From: Spirochaetales bacterium
Lineage (GTDB): Bacteria > Spirochaetota > Spirochaetia > UBA9216
Length of the DNA: 39,163 nucleotides
Direction of reading: 5' to 3'
NCBI GenBank assembly: GCA_016839055.1
Contig: JAEKNX010000025.1
Location: 1-39,163, forward strand
Position numbers and translations under genes: made by a program. The notes below the pieces were generated by a model that was not told the origin of the DNA, did not search any database, and worked only from the letters and a program-made list of their open reading frames with translations. Within the stretch, counting starts at the first letter, position 1. Every line of letters starts with the position of its first letter. This document shows positions 17,122 to 25,845 of this stretch, one piece after another.

Positions 17122-18195
17122 ATGGTAGAAATAAGAGAAATAGGAATTGTAAAGAACCAATATAAAGAACCGGCTGATCCGTTTGAGATGCGCAAGACGG
17201 AGAGTCTTATCGAGATTTATGAGGAGTTTTCTGAGGGTCTTTATGACATCGAATCGAACTCCTACCTTCAGATTCTTTTTCATTTTAACAGATCTGAAAC
17301 ATATAACCTGAAAGGTCGATGGTATCATGGCGATGAAAAAGGTGTTTTCGCCTGTCGAAGCCCGCACCGCCCGGGAGCCATAGGTCTTACAACGGTTAAA
17401 CTTGTTGAACGAAACGGAAACTTGCTAAGGGTAAAAGGTCTTGATGCCCTGGATAAAACACCTGTACTTGATATCAAGCCTTTTTTTGCTGAAGTTGACA
17501 GACCGGACGGAGCAGAGAACATTTATATTGATTTTCAAAAAAAGTATCCGCGTTCAAGCCTTACTTCATTAATAAAAAACCGGAATATGACTGCTCTGCT
17601 GTTGGAAACAGGTAAGCTTCACGGCCATTACTGTCCGGGTAGTGCTTTGGGTGTGGCTGCGACGGTTTACGGCCTTCATGCCTTTGCCTCAAAACACGGA
17701 ATATCTGTTGCTGCACTACAGGCCTCAGACGGTATGGAGGAACTTCTGGCTATCATCGAAATAAACAGCTGTTTTGCAGATGGGGTTCAGTTTGTCAGCG
17801 GATGTACTTTAGGAAATAATGGATTAATCTACAGGGATATAGGTAAAACTTCGGTAACCTTCTGTACGAGAAGCGGAAAAGGGGTCAGGGTTGCTGTAAA
17901 GAAAAACTATTCTGAAGTAATTAAGAAAATTGATCCTGACTTTTACCCTCTTTTCCAAAAATGTGTGGTAGAACACTCCCGGGAACCGGAGGTTCTGAAG
18001 GCTTTTAAGGAGTCTGCCCGGAATGTTTCATTTAAACTGGTGGAGTCTGTACAGGAAGATCTGTTTGCCCTTACTGAAATTGAAGTAAATCTTCCTGATT
18101 ACGCACCTATATGCGAGTCGGTTGTCTGTAAATCCTGTGCAAAGACAGACTATAGCATCCTTGATGGTACAGGTATTCGCAAGGAAGCATTATGA
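17122..18195 (+). CDS. TsaA/TrmO-like domain fused to an FmdE-like domain
   Basis: A 357-residue two-domain protein. Residues 1 to about 130 resemble TsaA/TrmO (VirR/YaeB) proteins, which methylate t6A37 in tRNA using SAM; the marker ACRSPHRPGAIGLT is at 77-90. Residues about 155-260 form an FmdE domain with KLHGHYCPGSALG (His 167, His 169, Cys 171) and two later cysteines (217, 228), likely metal or cluster ligands. The end has a small cysteine knuckle (Cys 331, 336, 339: CESVVCKSC). FmdE domains occur beside molybdenum, nickel and iron systems in anaerobes; their function is unsettled. GGAGA precedes ATG 17122; the stop overlaps larC. Here the TsaA half may methylate a small molecule rather than tRNA, which is inference. 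Confidence 0.8.
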   Translation: MVEIREIGIVKNQYKEPADPFEMRKTESLIEIYEEFSEGLYDIESNSYLQILFHFNRSETYNLKGRWYHGDEKGVFACRSPHRPGAIGLTTVKLVERNGNLLRVKGLDALDKTPVLDIKPFFAEVDRPDGAENIYIDFQKKYPRSSLTSLIKNRNMTALLLETGKLHGHYCPGSALGVAATVYGLHAFASKHGISVAALQASDGMEELLAIIEINSCFADGVQFVSGCTLGNNGLIYRDIGKTSVTFCTRSGKGVRVAVKKNYSEVIKKIDPDFYPLFQKCVVEHSREPEVLKAFKESARNVSFKLVESVQEDLFALTEIEVNLPDYAPICESVVCKSCAKTDYSILDGTGIRKEAL

Positions 18196-19397
18196 AAACA
18201 GTATTGTTCTATGAACCCTTCGCCGGTATAAGTGGTGATATGCATATAGGAGCTATGATTGATCTCGGAGTACCGGAATCATACCTGATAGAATCTTTGA
18301 AATCATTGAAGCTGCCTGGATGGTCTATCAGTTTTGGAAGGGAAAAGCGTTGCGGAATTGCCGGCACCCGGGCTGTCGTGAATATTGGTCACGGCCACGA
18401 AGATCATGACGAGCATGGACACCACCACCATCACCGAAATATCAGAGACATAGCACATCTTATTGAAAAAAGTAGCCTGAATGTTAACGTCAAAGATCTT
18501 ACCATGAAAATTTTTAATATTGTAGCAGTTGCCGAGGCGAAGGTTCATGAAATGCCTGTCGATGAGGTGCATTTCCATGAAGTCGGTGCTGTTGATTCGA
18601 TTGTTGATATCACAGCTGCCGCTATAGCAATCGATTATCTGAAACCTGATAGAATTATATCAACTGCACCAGAGTTAGGAGGAGGTTTTGTGAAATGTGC
18701 TCATGGAACCATTCCTGTTCCGGCTCCTGTTACCGTTGAGATCTTAAAGGGATTACCGGTGAGATTCGGAGCAGTACAATATGAAACCACAACCCCGACG
18801 GGGGCAGCAATTCTTTCAGCTTTAGTTGCTGAATTCGTAGAAAAGCCTGTGTTGAAAATTGAAAAGATAGGTTGCGGTGTTGGTACCCGTGATGCTGAGA
18901 TTCCGAATTTGCTGCGGGTCTATCTTGGAAAGACGCCCGATGTTTCCGCAGAACTTTCTGACGGAATCTCTTCAAAGGAAGCTCTGATGATAGAATGCAA
19001 TATAGATGATATGAATCCGGAATTATTTGGCCATGTGACAGAAAAACTGCTTGAAGCCGGTGCAAAGGATGTATTTATGACTCCTGTCTTCATGAAGAAA
19101 AACCGGCCTGGAATCCTTCTGTCTGTTATGTCTTCTATAGAAAATAAGGAGCGGATTCTTGGCATTATCTTTCATGAAACTACGACCGCAGGATTGAGAG
19201 AATACCCCGTTACACAGAAAATGCTTGAACGACGCTTTGAAACAATAAAAACCCATTATGGAACGATAAAAATCAAAAGCTTTTTTTATAAGGGGAAAAA
19301 GGTATCATCGAAGGCTGAATATGAGGATGTAAGGCGTCTTGCCTTAGAGCATAATGTCCCCATGAAAGAGATATATGAAGCTATTGAGCGCAGATAA
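18192..19397 (+). CDS. larC: LarC, nickel insertion protein for nickel-pincer nucleotide
   Basis: LarC inserts nickel into the bis-thiocarboxylated nucleotide P2TMN in a CTP-dependent step, forming the nickel-pincer nucleotide cofactor. Marks include FYEPFAGISGDMHIGAMIDL at the N-terminus, VDEVHFHEVGAVDSIVDI, PTPTGAAIL-type TTTPTGAAILSAL, and the C-terminal domain ECNIDDMNPELFG and VFMTPVFMKKNRPG. Residues 67-81 are a histidine-rich stretch (HGHEDHDEHGHHHHH), a likely nickel store. It is one continuous 401-residue gene, unlike the lactobacillus larC made by programmed frameshift. It overlaps the FmdE stop by four bases and ends in TAATG with larE. Confidence 0.93.
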   Translation: MKTVLFYEPFAGISGDMHIGAMIDLGVPESYLIESLKSLKLPGWSISFGREKRCGIAGTRAVVNIGHGHEDHDEHGHHHHHRNIRDIAHLIEKSSLNVNVKDLTMKIFNIVAVAEAKVHEMPVDEVHFHEVGAVDSIVDITAAAIAIDYLKPDRIISTAPELGGGFVKCAHGTIPVPAPVTVEILKGLPVRFGAVQYETTTPTGAAILSALVAEFVEKPVLKIEKIGCGVGTRDAEIPNLLRVYLGKTPDVSAELSDGISSKEALMIECNIDDMNPELFGHVTEKLLEAGAKDVFMTPVFMKKNRPGILLSVMSSIENKERILGIIFHETTTAGLREYPVTQKMLERRFETIKTHYGTIKIKSFFYKGKKVSSKAEYEDVRRLALEHNVPMKEIYEAIERR

Positions 19398-20191
19398 TGA
19401 CAATAGATAATAAAATAGAGCGTCTCAAGGATTGGGCTGAAGCTTATACAAGCTGTTCGGTAGCTTTTTCAGGCGGAGTGGACAGCACATTTCTGCTCTC
19501 AGCTTTACAAAGATATACAAGCCTGAAGGTTCATGCTGTTACCTTATTTCCGCCTTATGTTCCGGTTTGGGAAGTTGCAGAGGCCAAGCAGTTTGCAATA
19601 TCATCGGGCATAGATCATGTGATAATTCCTGTGGATATTCCTGATGCCATACGTACCAACCCTGTTAATCGTTGTTATCTATGTAAGAGTCAGATTTTTA
19701 GTCGAATAGTAGAACAGGCTTCTAAGGAGGATTTGGATGTTATTGCAGACGGTACGAATGCTGATGATGATCCGGAGGAGAGGCCTGGAATGAAAGCTCT
19801 GTCTGAAATAGGGATTCAAAGTCCGCTGAGGATGTGCGGACTCACAAAGAAGGATATTAGAAACCTCTGCCGTAAATGGAAGTTGCCGGTTGCCGGCAAA
19901 CCGACATACTCATGTCTGCTTACCAGGCTTCCGCATAATACCGAAGTAAATCCTTATGTCATTATACGTATTGAAAAGGCTGAAAGGTATCTTCACTCGC
20001 TTGGATTTCCGGCTGTACGGGTTCGCACCTCAGGTGATGGCAAGGCGGCACAAGTGGATGTAGCGCCTTTTGTTTTGTCTGCGTTGTCGTCTCCCGAAAC
20101 TATAAAATTAATTAATAGTCGATTTAAAGGACTTGGATACAGTAGTGTAACAATAGGAAACAAAGATGAAGAAAATAGAAGAGATACTTGA
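19397..20191 (+). CDS. larE: LarE, sulfur transferase for nickel-pincer nucleotide
   Basis: LarE turns the dicarboxylated nucleotide made by LarB into the dithiocarboxylate P2TMN. The 264-residue protein has the PP-loop SGGVDST (25-31) for adenylation, the NRCYLCK motif (Cys 93, Cys 96) and KPTYSCLLTRLPH, where Cys 173 matches the position of the sacrificial sulfur-donor cysteine in known LarE. The EADGTN-like element ADGTNADDDPEERPG is also conserved. Start ATG 19397 shares a base with the larC stop. It overlaps larB by 26 bases. Complete. Confidence 0.92.
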   Translation: MTIDNKIERLKDWAEAYTSCSVAFSGGVDSTFLLSALQRYTSLKVHAVTLFPPYVPVWEVAEAKQFAISSGIDHVIIPVDIPDAIRTNPVNRCYLCKSQIFSRIVEQASKEDLDVIADGTNADDDPEERPGMKALSEIGIQSPLRMCGLTKKDIRNLCRKWKLPVAGKPTYSCLLTRLPHNTEVNPYVIIRIEKAERYLHSLGFPAVRVRTSGDGKAAQVDVAPFVLSALSSPETIKLINSRFKGLGYSSVTIGNKDEENRRDT

Positions 20192-20903
20192 GAAGGTAAA
20201 GTCAGGAGAACTGGATATTGAGCAGGCCTCCGAAAACGTTGAAGCCCTTTTTTTTAAGGATCTTGGTCATACCGTTATTGACATGGATCGCGAGCGGAGA
20301 ACTCGTCAGGCTGAGGTGATTTACTGTGCCGGCAAAACGGTTGAACAGATAAAGGATATACTGTCTGCTCACGAGCTTGAACAGAATGGAGTTCTATGTA
20401 CTCGGATGAGTAATGAGATTTATGAACAGATCAAGGAGCATTTTCCGGCTGGTGAATATGATTCTGTTTCAAGACTCTTTATGCTTCAAAAAAAACAACG
20501 GTTTTTAAATCGGGGGTATATAGCAGTAGTGAGCGCCGGAACTTCGGATAAACCTGTAGCGGAAGAGGCGGCACAGACTATTGAGTTTTACGGACATGAG
20601 GCCCGCAGGTTTAATGATGTTGGAGTAGCAGGACTTCACCGGCTTCTCAGGCATATTGATGAGATAAGGGGCGCAAACGTTATTATAACCGTAGCAGGAA
20701 TGGAAGGTGCTCTTACAAGTGTTGTCGGCGGATTAGTCGGGGTGCCTGTAATAGCAGTTCCTACAAGCGTTGGGTACGGGGCAAGCTTTCATGGCTTCAC
20801 AGCCCTTCTGTCAATGCTGAACAGCTGCGCTTCCGGGGTCTCTGTTGTTAATATAGATAACGGGTTCGGTGCCGGATACCTATCTGTGATGATTAATAAT
20901 TAG
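20166..20903 (+). CDS. larB: LarB, nicotinate adenine dinucleotide carboxylase/hydrolase
   Basis: LarB carboxylates the pyridine ring of nicotinic acid adenine dinucleotide and splits the phosphoanhydride, the first step to the nickel-pincer nucleotide. The 245-residue protein has the PurE-like C-terminal domain: AVVSAGTSDKPVAEEA, RFNDVGVAGLHRLL, VVGGLVGVPVIAVPTSVGYG and SVVNIDNGFGAGY. AGGAA lies seven bases before ATG 20166, inside larE. It closes the operon; no larA (lactate racemase) follows. No strong terminator is seen until 21288. Confidence 0.93.
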   Translation: MKKIEEILEKVKSGELDIEQASENVEALFFKDLGHTVIDMDRERRTRQAEVIYCAGKTVEQIKDILSAHELEQNGVLCTRMSNEIYEQIKEHFPAGEYDSVSRLFMLQKKQRFLNRGYIAVVSAGTSDKPVAEEAAQTIEFYGHEARRFNDVGVAGLHRLLRHIDEIRGANVIITVAGMEGALTSVVGGLVGVPVIAVPTSVGYGASFHGFTALLSMLNSCASGVSVVNIDNGFGAGYLSVMINN

Positions 20904-21044
20904 GGCTTGCTGACCGCAGATAAGATTTATCAAACACGTGAAATCGTAATTTCTGTAAAGAGAACAATATCCGGATATTAGGATGAAGTCGACAGAATAG
21001 CCGTTAAGGATGGTTCAGAGTGGCTAAATGAAAATATTGATTAG
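20904..21044 (+). pseudogene. Decayed reading frame after larB, unrecognised
   Basis: One frame is readable as GLLTADKIYQTREIVISVKR, then a TAG stop, then DEVDRIAVKDGSEWLNENID and TAG at 21042-21044. It has coding character but no start and an internal stop. I do not recognise the family. From 21045 to 21287 I see no gene. Confidence 0.3.
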
Positions 21045-21287
21045 GATTGATAAAATCAAGACTGAAAGAAACAAGCGAGACTTATATTTATATCTTAATA
21101 CTGGTGTTAAACCTTGATAAAACATGTGCAAGGCTGTCCTAATGACCTGCGGGATCATCCAACCTAGGTTAGTTGTTTTTAGCCTTAGTTTGTAAAACAA
21201 ACTTTTATTTTCGCGATCTTCAGGCTATTCTGATTAAAATATAGGGCTTTTTAGTCTAAAAATCTGTAAAAATACTATGTTTTGGTA

Positions 21288-21320
21288 GCTGTCCGATAAC
21301 TTTCTAAGTTATCGGACAGC
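21288..21320 (+). terminator. Long perfect hairpin, probable terminator of the lar operon
   Basis: A 15-bp perfect stem (21288-21302 with 21306-21320) and a 3-base loop. The tail is CTTATATAAT rather than a clean T run. It is symmetrical enough to work in both directions between the plus-strand lar genes and the minus-strand small genes. Confidence 0.6.
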
Positions 21321-21374
21321 CTTATATAATAAAAGTGTAGATAAAAAAGTTAGTAATAGCAATGAGGGTGAGAA

Positions 21375-21571
21375 TTACCGCTTAACGATAAGCACCTCAC
21401 CCCCATTTATAAATTTTTCAAAGGCTCTTCTATCGTGGTTTTTTTCTTCACGATAGAAATGCTGCAGAGCCGCCCTTGCCTCCTCAATCCTGGTTTTTTC
21501 TGACATAACACGGTAAAAATTCGTCATCGCTTTTTTTCTTTCATAGAGTTCCTTCAGGGTTTAGTTGTCAT
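21375..21571 (-). pseudogene. Small basic protein, frameshifted; possibly still made from 21527
   Basis: The 50-codon frame from ATG 21527 reads MTNFYRVMSEKTRIEEARAA, then an LQHFYREEKNHDRRAFEKFI helix and a VLIVKR end. Upstream, coding continues as LKELYERKKA but is one base out of frame with an ATG at 21571 (MTTK) that overlaps the preceding gene stop as ATGA. One added base in AAACCC would restore a protein of about 66 residues. I do not recognise the family. It pairs with the membrane-anchored small gene upstream. Sequencing error and true decay cannot be told apart. Confidence 0.45.
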
Positions 21572-21856
21572 CCCTTTAATAGTGTTAGATGTTCATTCTC
21601 CTCGTCTATTATTTCATCGATAATCATCCTGCGTTTGGAATTTTTGAGCTTGTCTCTGGCGGCGGCCAGCATTATCAGATAAGTATCTTCAAAGCTCTCT
21701 GCGGCCTTCATTATTGAAGTCTGAATGAGCTCGCTGTTTGTCTTGATGTTTTCTTCCTGTATTTTTTTTGGGAACAAAAGATTCCCCAATATAGAGTAGC
21801 CTGAATATAATAAAAAGGACACCGGCGGCAATTATAATATTTACCGAGAATGTCAT
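21568..21856 (-). pseudogene. Small single-span membrane protein, frameshifted in a run of eight A
   Basis: From ATG 21856 the frame reads MTFSVNIIIAAGVLFIIFRL, a plausible membrane anchor, up to VPKK. At an A8 run (minus strand; T8 at 21762-21769 on plus) the sensible frame shifts to IQEENIKTNSELIQTSIMKA and continues through a helical DKLKNSKRRMIIDEIIDEE tail to the stop at 21568. Seven A would give one protein of about 95 residues. This is either a homopolymer sequencing error, a dead gene or slippage-based phase variation. Function unknown; the following small gene is coupled by ATGA. Confidence 0.45.
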
Positions 21857-22441
21857 ATACTGTCAAATTTACTACTTGTTTATCTTCAAGATGAAGACTT
21901 CTATGAATTATTTTTATACAGAATCGGCTCACACTCAGAATTGTTTAATTAATTCCCGTACTGACAATAAATTATTGCCAAAGGAGAATCCTGCATTGAT
22001 TCTGCCCGAATAAAACTGAGTAGCAGTTAAGCTTGTAGTGTAGTTTAAATCTGTCGGACTCTTTAATGATGAATATCCACATTCAAGCTAACAAAATCCG
22101 ACAAGAAAAATGATTGAGCTATAATAACTATCATAACTAAATAAATCGTAAATGCTGACCTTCTAACCTGATCTTTTGTGGATGTTTATATAACAAGATA
22201 ATAATTAAGATAACTAACAGGGAGAAGCCGGGGTATCAACAGTAAATCAAAGCGGCAAAGACTGTGCTCGACTATTTGATTGAGAGGGATTTATCCAGAA
22301 CACTGCGCCAAGAAGCTTTAAGTAGTAAAAAAATAAAAATCTAACAATCATAATAAAAGCTCTCTGAAATTTATCCGAACTATAACGTAATAATAATATT
22401 ATGCTCTTAACTTTAGGTAATCAAATAAGTCGGAGGACTAA
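21857..22441. other. Gene-poor stretch with one decayed coding fragment
   Basis: No intact gene is visible. At 22261-22344 a plus-strand frame reads TVLDYLIERDLSRTLRQEAL and ends at a TAA; it has no start and looks like a remnant. GGAGGA at about 22432-22437 is the ribosome site of the following binding-protein gene. I could not pick a convincing promoter. Confidence 0.4.
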
Positions 22442-23761
22442 ATGAGAAAAATATTTTTATCAGTGATGTTTGTACTTGCTGTTACTGTCGCAGTTTTTGC
22501 TGGCGGTGTTCAGGAGACAAATGTAAAAGAAGCGACACAAATCTACTTCTGGCATGCATTCAGTGACGCCCCTCGGTCAGGTTGGATACAGGACAGAGCT
22601 GATGAGTTTAATGCTTCACAGGATGACTTTAGGATCATTGTTGAAGCAAAGGGTTCATATAGAGATACACTTCAGGCTGCTGTTCTTGCAGATAAGCAGG
22701 GTGATGCACCGCACATTGTTCAGGTCTTTGAGGTAGGTAGCCAGCTTGCTTTTGATACTGGAATATTCAAACCTATTGCTGAAATAGGAAGCTTTGACAC
22801 GTCTGACTACATTAAGCCGGTACTTAACTATTATACAATCAACGGTAAGGTTAATTCCATTCCATTCAACAGTTCATCACCTGTTCTTTACATCAATCGA
22901 GACAAGATGGTTGAAGCAGGATTTGATGCAAATTACGTCCCTGCAACATTTAGCGATGTAATTAAGGTTCTCGAAGTTGCAAAGGCTAAAGGTGTTTTGG
23001 GAGCTAAATACTCCATGAACCTTCACGGCTGGTTTTACGAGCAATGGATGGCTGAGCAGGGTGCTATGATGGTAAATAACGGAAACGGCCGCGATGACAG
23101 AGCTACTGAAACTCTGCTTGACAGTAGCCCCTCCGTAAAAATCGGTAATTTCATGTCAGAGCTTGCAAAAAAAGATCTGTATACATATACAGGAAAACTT
23201 GAAGATTGGGGCGGTTCTGATGCTATATTTCAGGAAGGCAAGGCTATGATGCATGTTACTTCAACCGCAGACCTTGGAAATATTTCATCAGCAGTAAACG
23301 GTAAGTTCAATCTCGGGGCAGGTTTTCTACCGATTGCAGACGGTGTGGAAAGAAACGGAACAGTTATCGGTGGTGCAAGTGTCTGGGTTGCAAAGAATCA
23401 TCCTGATAATGAGCTTACCGCCTCATGTGATTTCATCCTTTATATGACAAATACTAAAAACATGGTCAGTTGGCATAAGCTTACTGGTTACTATCCTGTA
23501 AGAACCTCTTCTATAAAGGTTCTTACAGCAGAAGGTTGGTTTGATAGTGATGTCAACCAAATTGTTGCTTTCGATCAGCTTCTTGCAACAAAGACAAATA
23601 AGGCGACAGCAGGCGCGATAGCCGGAACTCTTCTTGAAAACAGGTCAATAATTGAAATGGCTTTCCAGAAAATCATTCAGGGTGGAGATGTTAAAGCCGC
23701 TCTTAGTGAGGCAAAGATTCTCTCTGATGCTAAACTTGCAGAGTACAATGCTAATTTCTAA
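22442..23761 (+). CDS. Family 1 (UgpB-type) extracellular solute-binding protein
   Basis: A 439-residue binding protein for a CUT1-type ABC importer. Signal peptide ends at VFAGGVQETN, the spirochaete-style export signal. The mature chain shows IYFWHAFSDAPRSGWIQ, then YRDTLQAAVLADKQGDAPHI, and GYYPVRTSS close to the family's final lobe, most like glycerol-3-phosphate binder UgpB. GGAGGA precedes ATG. The two permeases follow. Sugars, glycerol-3-phosphate or another polar solute are possible; I cannot decide from sequence. Its base use is like its neighbours. Confidence 0.82.
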   Translation: MRKIFLSVMFVLAVTVAVFAGGVQETNVKEATQIYFWHAFSDAPRSGWIQDRADEFNASQDDFRIIVEAKGSYRDTLQAAVLADKQGDAPHIVQVFEVGSQLAFDTGIFKPIAEIGSFDTSDYIKPVLNYYTINGKVNSIPFNSSSPVLYINRDKMVEAGFDANYVPATFSDVIKVLEVAKAKGVLGAKYSMNLHGWFYEQWMAEQGAMMVNNGNGRDDRATETLLDSSPSVKIGNFMSELAKKDLYTYTGKLEDWGGSDAIFQEGKAMMHVTSTADLGNISSAVNGKFNLGAGFLPIADGVERNGTVIGGASVWVAKNHPDNELTASCDFILYMTNTKNMVSWHKLTGYYPVRTSSIKVLTAEGWFDSDVNQIVAFDQLLATKTNKATAGAIAGTLLENRSIIEMAFQKIIQGGDVKAALSEAKILSDAKLAEYNANF

Positions 23762-23788
23762 ATAGTATTAATTACAAACAATGTCGGT

Positions 23789-23810
23789 GTGCCTTTGTTT
23801 TCAAAGGCAC
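23789..23810 (+). promoter_or_regulatory. Intercistronic hairpin after the binding-protein gene
   Basis: GTGCCTTTG (23789-23797) and CAAAGGCAC (23802-23810) form a perfect 9-bp stem with a TTTT loop between binding protein and permease genes. It has only a weak T tail, so it more likely stabilises the upstream message or partly attenuates than fully terminates. Confidence 0.6.
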
Positions 23811-23837
23811 GCTGGTTATTCTTTAAGGATACTTTTA

Positions 23838-24776
23838 ATGTCAAATAATAATGAAAATGCCGTCTTTACCGGCGGCTGGAAGATTTTGCTGTTTATATTG
23901 CCGACAATCTTAATCCTTGTAGTTTTCCTGTACTTCCCGGCATGGCATTCGATTGTATTGAGTTTTTTTAGAAGCAATCTTTTTCTTGGTACCCGTAAGT
24001 TTATCGGTTTTGAGAACTTTCGAAATCTATTCATTGGTCCACTCGCACCGGCGTTTATTCAGAGTCTGTTTCAGACAATCTTTCTAAGTCTGTTTATAGT
24101 AATAATCGGGCTGCCAATTTCAGTCTTTCTTGCAATCCTAGCGAATAAGAAAATCCGGGGAGCAAAAGTATATCGTATGCTTTTAATATGGCCTTTTGCA
24201 TTGTCTCCCGCAGTTGCAGGAACAATATTCCTCTTTATTTTTAATCCTGAAGTGGGAATAATAAATACCTTGCTGGATTCTTTGTTTTCAATAAAACCGC
24301 GATGGTTGGATTCTCCGATACTTGCTGTTATCCTTGTTATATTTGCAGCTGTGTGGAAGAACCTAGGGTACAACATAGTTTTTTATCTTGCAGCTCTTCA
24401 AAACATTCCATCTGAGCCTCTTGAGGCTGCGGATATAGATGGTGCAGGGCCGTTTCGGAAGTTTTTTAATATTGTGTTGCCGCTTCTAAGTCCTACAACA
24501 TTTTTTCTGCTGTTTACTAATCTTAGCTATGGATTTTTCGAAACTTTTGGTCTTATAGATATTCTCACATCTGGAGGCCCTGTTGGTCCTCCGGGATTTC
24601 TTGATCATAGCGGAATAACCACAACTATAATGTACAAGGTTTTTGAAGACGGATTCGGAGGCAGCAGCAATATGGGCTTTGCTGCTGCTGAAGGAGTAAT
24701 TTTGCTGATTATGGTAGGCATTTTTGCCTATTTTCAATTCAGTCATCTTGGAAAAAGGGTTCACTACCAGGGGTAA
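23838..24776 (+). CDS. UgpA-type ABC permease
   Basis: First membrane subunit of the CUT1-type importer, 312 residues with about six helices. The EAA loop is EPLEAADIDGAGPFRKFFNIVLPLL, the segment docking to the ATPase. I start at ATG 23838 (MSNNNENAVFTGG) because AAGGA lies nine bases before it; the longer frame from 23781 reads through the hairpin. The next permease begins 3 bases after its stop. Confidence 0.85.
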   Translation: MSNNNENAVFTGGWKILLFILPTILILVVFLYFPAWHSIVLSFFRSNLFLGTRKFIGFENFRNLFIGPLAPAFIQSLFQTIFLSLFIVIIGLPISVFLAILANKKIRGAKVYRMLLIWPFALSPAVAGTIFLFIFNPEVGIINTLLDSLFSIKPRWLDSPILAVILVIFAAVWKNLGYNIVFYLAALQNIPSEPLEAADIDGAGPFRKFFNIVLPLLSPTTFFLLFTNLSYGFFETFGLIDILTSGGPVGPPGFLDHSGITTTIMYKVFEDGFGGSSNMGFAAAEGVILLIMVGIFAYFQFSHLGKRVHYQG

Positions 24777-24779
24777 TTT

Positions 24780-25706
24780 ATGTCTGATGTAAAATTGAAA
24801 AGAAGAAAGAATATTTATTATAAAGAATCCGTTTGGATTCATGTATTGCTGATCATTACAGTTATAATTGTATGCTTTCCAATCCTCTTTGCGTTTATTA
24901 AATCTACTCAGAGTACCGCCGAGGTACTTTCGCCTATGATGCATCCGGGCACAAGTTTTTTTCATAATATCAAACGGGCGTTGATTGATTACAAACTCGG
25001 TTTATACATGAAAAACTCACTGATAATTTCCGTGGCGGTTACGGCAGGTAAAATTGTTCTGTCCTTTATGGCAGCTTTCGCGCTTGTGTTTTTCAAGTTT
25101 AGAGGTAAAGAGATTCTCTTCGCATTCATCATTATTACGCTGATGCTTCCGACCGAGGCGCTTATACTTGGATTGTTTGATCTGGTTGCCAACCATCCGG
25201 CACAGAATATCGGTGATTTTCTGAAATGGATTCTGAATCCGACGGAACTGTTGTTTCAGCCTATAAAATACGGATTTGGCTGGTCACAGAACTATCTGGC
25301 TATTATTGCACCGTTTATGGCTTCCGCTACAGGAGTTTTTCTTTTTCGGCAGCATTTCAGCTCAATCCCTCGTTTAATGGTTGATTCAGCTATAATAGAC
25401 GGGGCAGGGCCGCTTATTTTTATTTTTCACATACTAATACCAATGAGCAAAAACACAATCGGTGCACTTGCGCTGATACAGTTTATCTATGTATGGAATC
25501 AGTATCTCTGGCCAAGAGTTATAGTTCGCTATGATGTAAATCAGGTTGTGCAGGTCGGACTTAACAAAATTATTGCCACAGGAGATGCAGTCTATTGGGG
25601 GGAGGTAATGGCTGCAACCGTGATAGCACTGGTTCCGCCGCTTATTGTTTTTGGACTACTTTATAATTCATTTATGAAAGGGTATGCATTAAGCTCGAAC
25701 AAATAA
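24780..25706 (+). CDS. UgpE-type ABC permease
   Basis: Second membrane subunit, 308 residues, about 30 longer than typical because of a loop near residues 135-170 (VANHPAQNIGDFLKWILNPT and following) before the helix pair that precedes the EAA loop. The EAA loop reads MVDSAIIDGAGPLIFIFHIL, followed by WNQYLWPRVI, which is characteristic of CUT1 permeases. No ATPase of this importer is encoded here; a shared MalK/UgpC-type ATPase elsewhere is the usual explanation. Confidence 0.83.
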   Translation: MSDVKLKRRKNIYYKESVWIHVLLIITVIIVCFPILFAFIKSTQSTAEVLSPMMHPGTSFFHNIKRALIDYKLGLYMKNSLIISVAVTAGKIVLSFMAAFALVFFKFRGKEILFAFIIITLMLPTEALILGLFDLVANHPAQNIGDFLKWILNPTELLFQPIKYGFGWSQNYLAIIAPFMASATGVFLFRQHFSSIPRLMVDSAIIDGAGPLIFIFHILIPMSKNTIGALALIQFIYVWNQYLWPRVIVRYDVNQVVQVGLNKIIATGDAVYWGEVMAATVIALVPPLIVFGLLYNSFMKGYALSSNK

Positions 25707-25845
25707 TTAATGTCTCTTCTGAAAAAAGGAAATAGAAAAACCTGTGCCTATCTCGGAATTTGGAAGTTGAATTTTTCCATGGTTCCGTTCCTTCGCGGCA
25801 ATTTGCTTCCTTTTTTTGGCAACACGTATATCCTCTATCGAGAAA

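Noticed and set aside
22232-22246. 15-base match between this stretch and the inside of the IS transposase (about 7465)
   Set aside because: The similarity stops at once on both sides; most likely chance.
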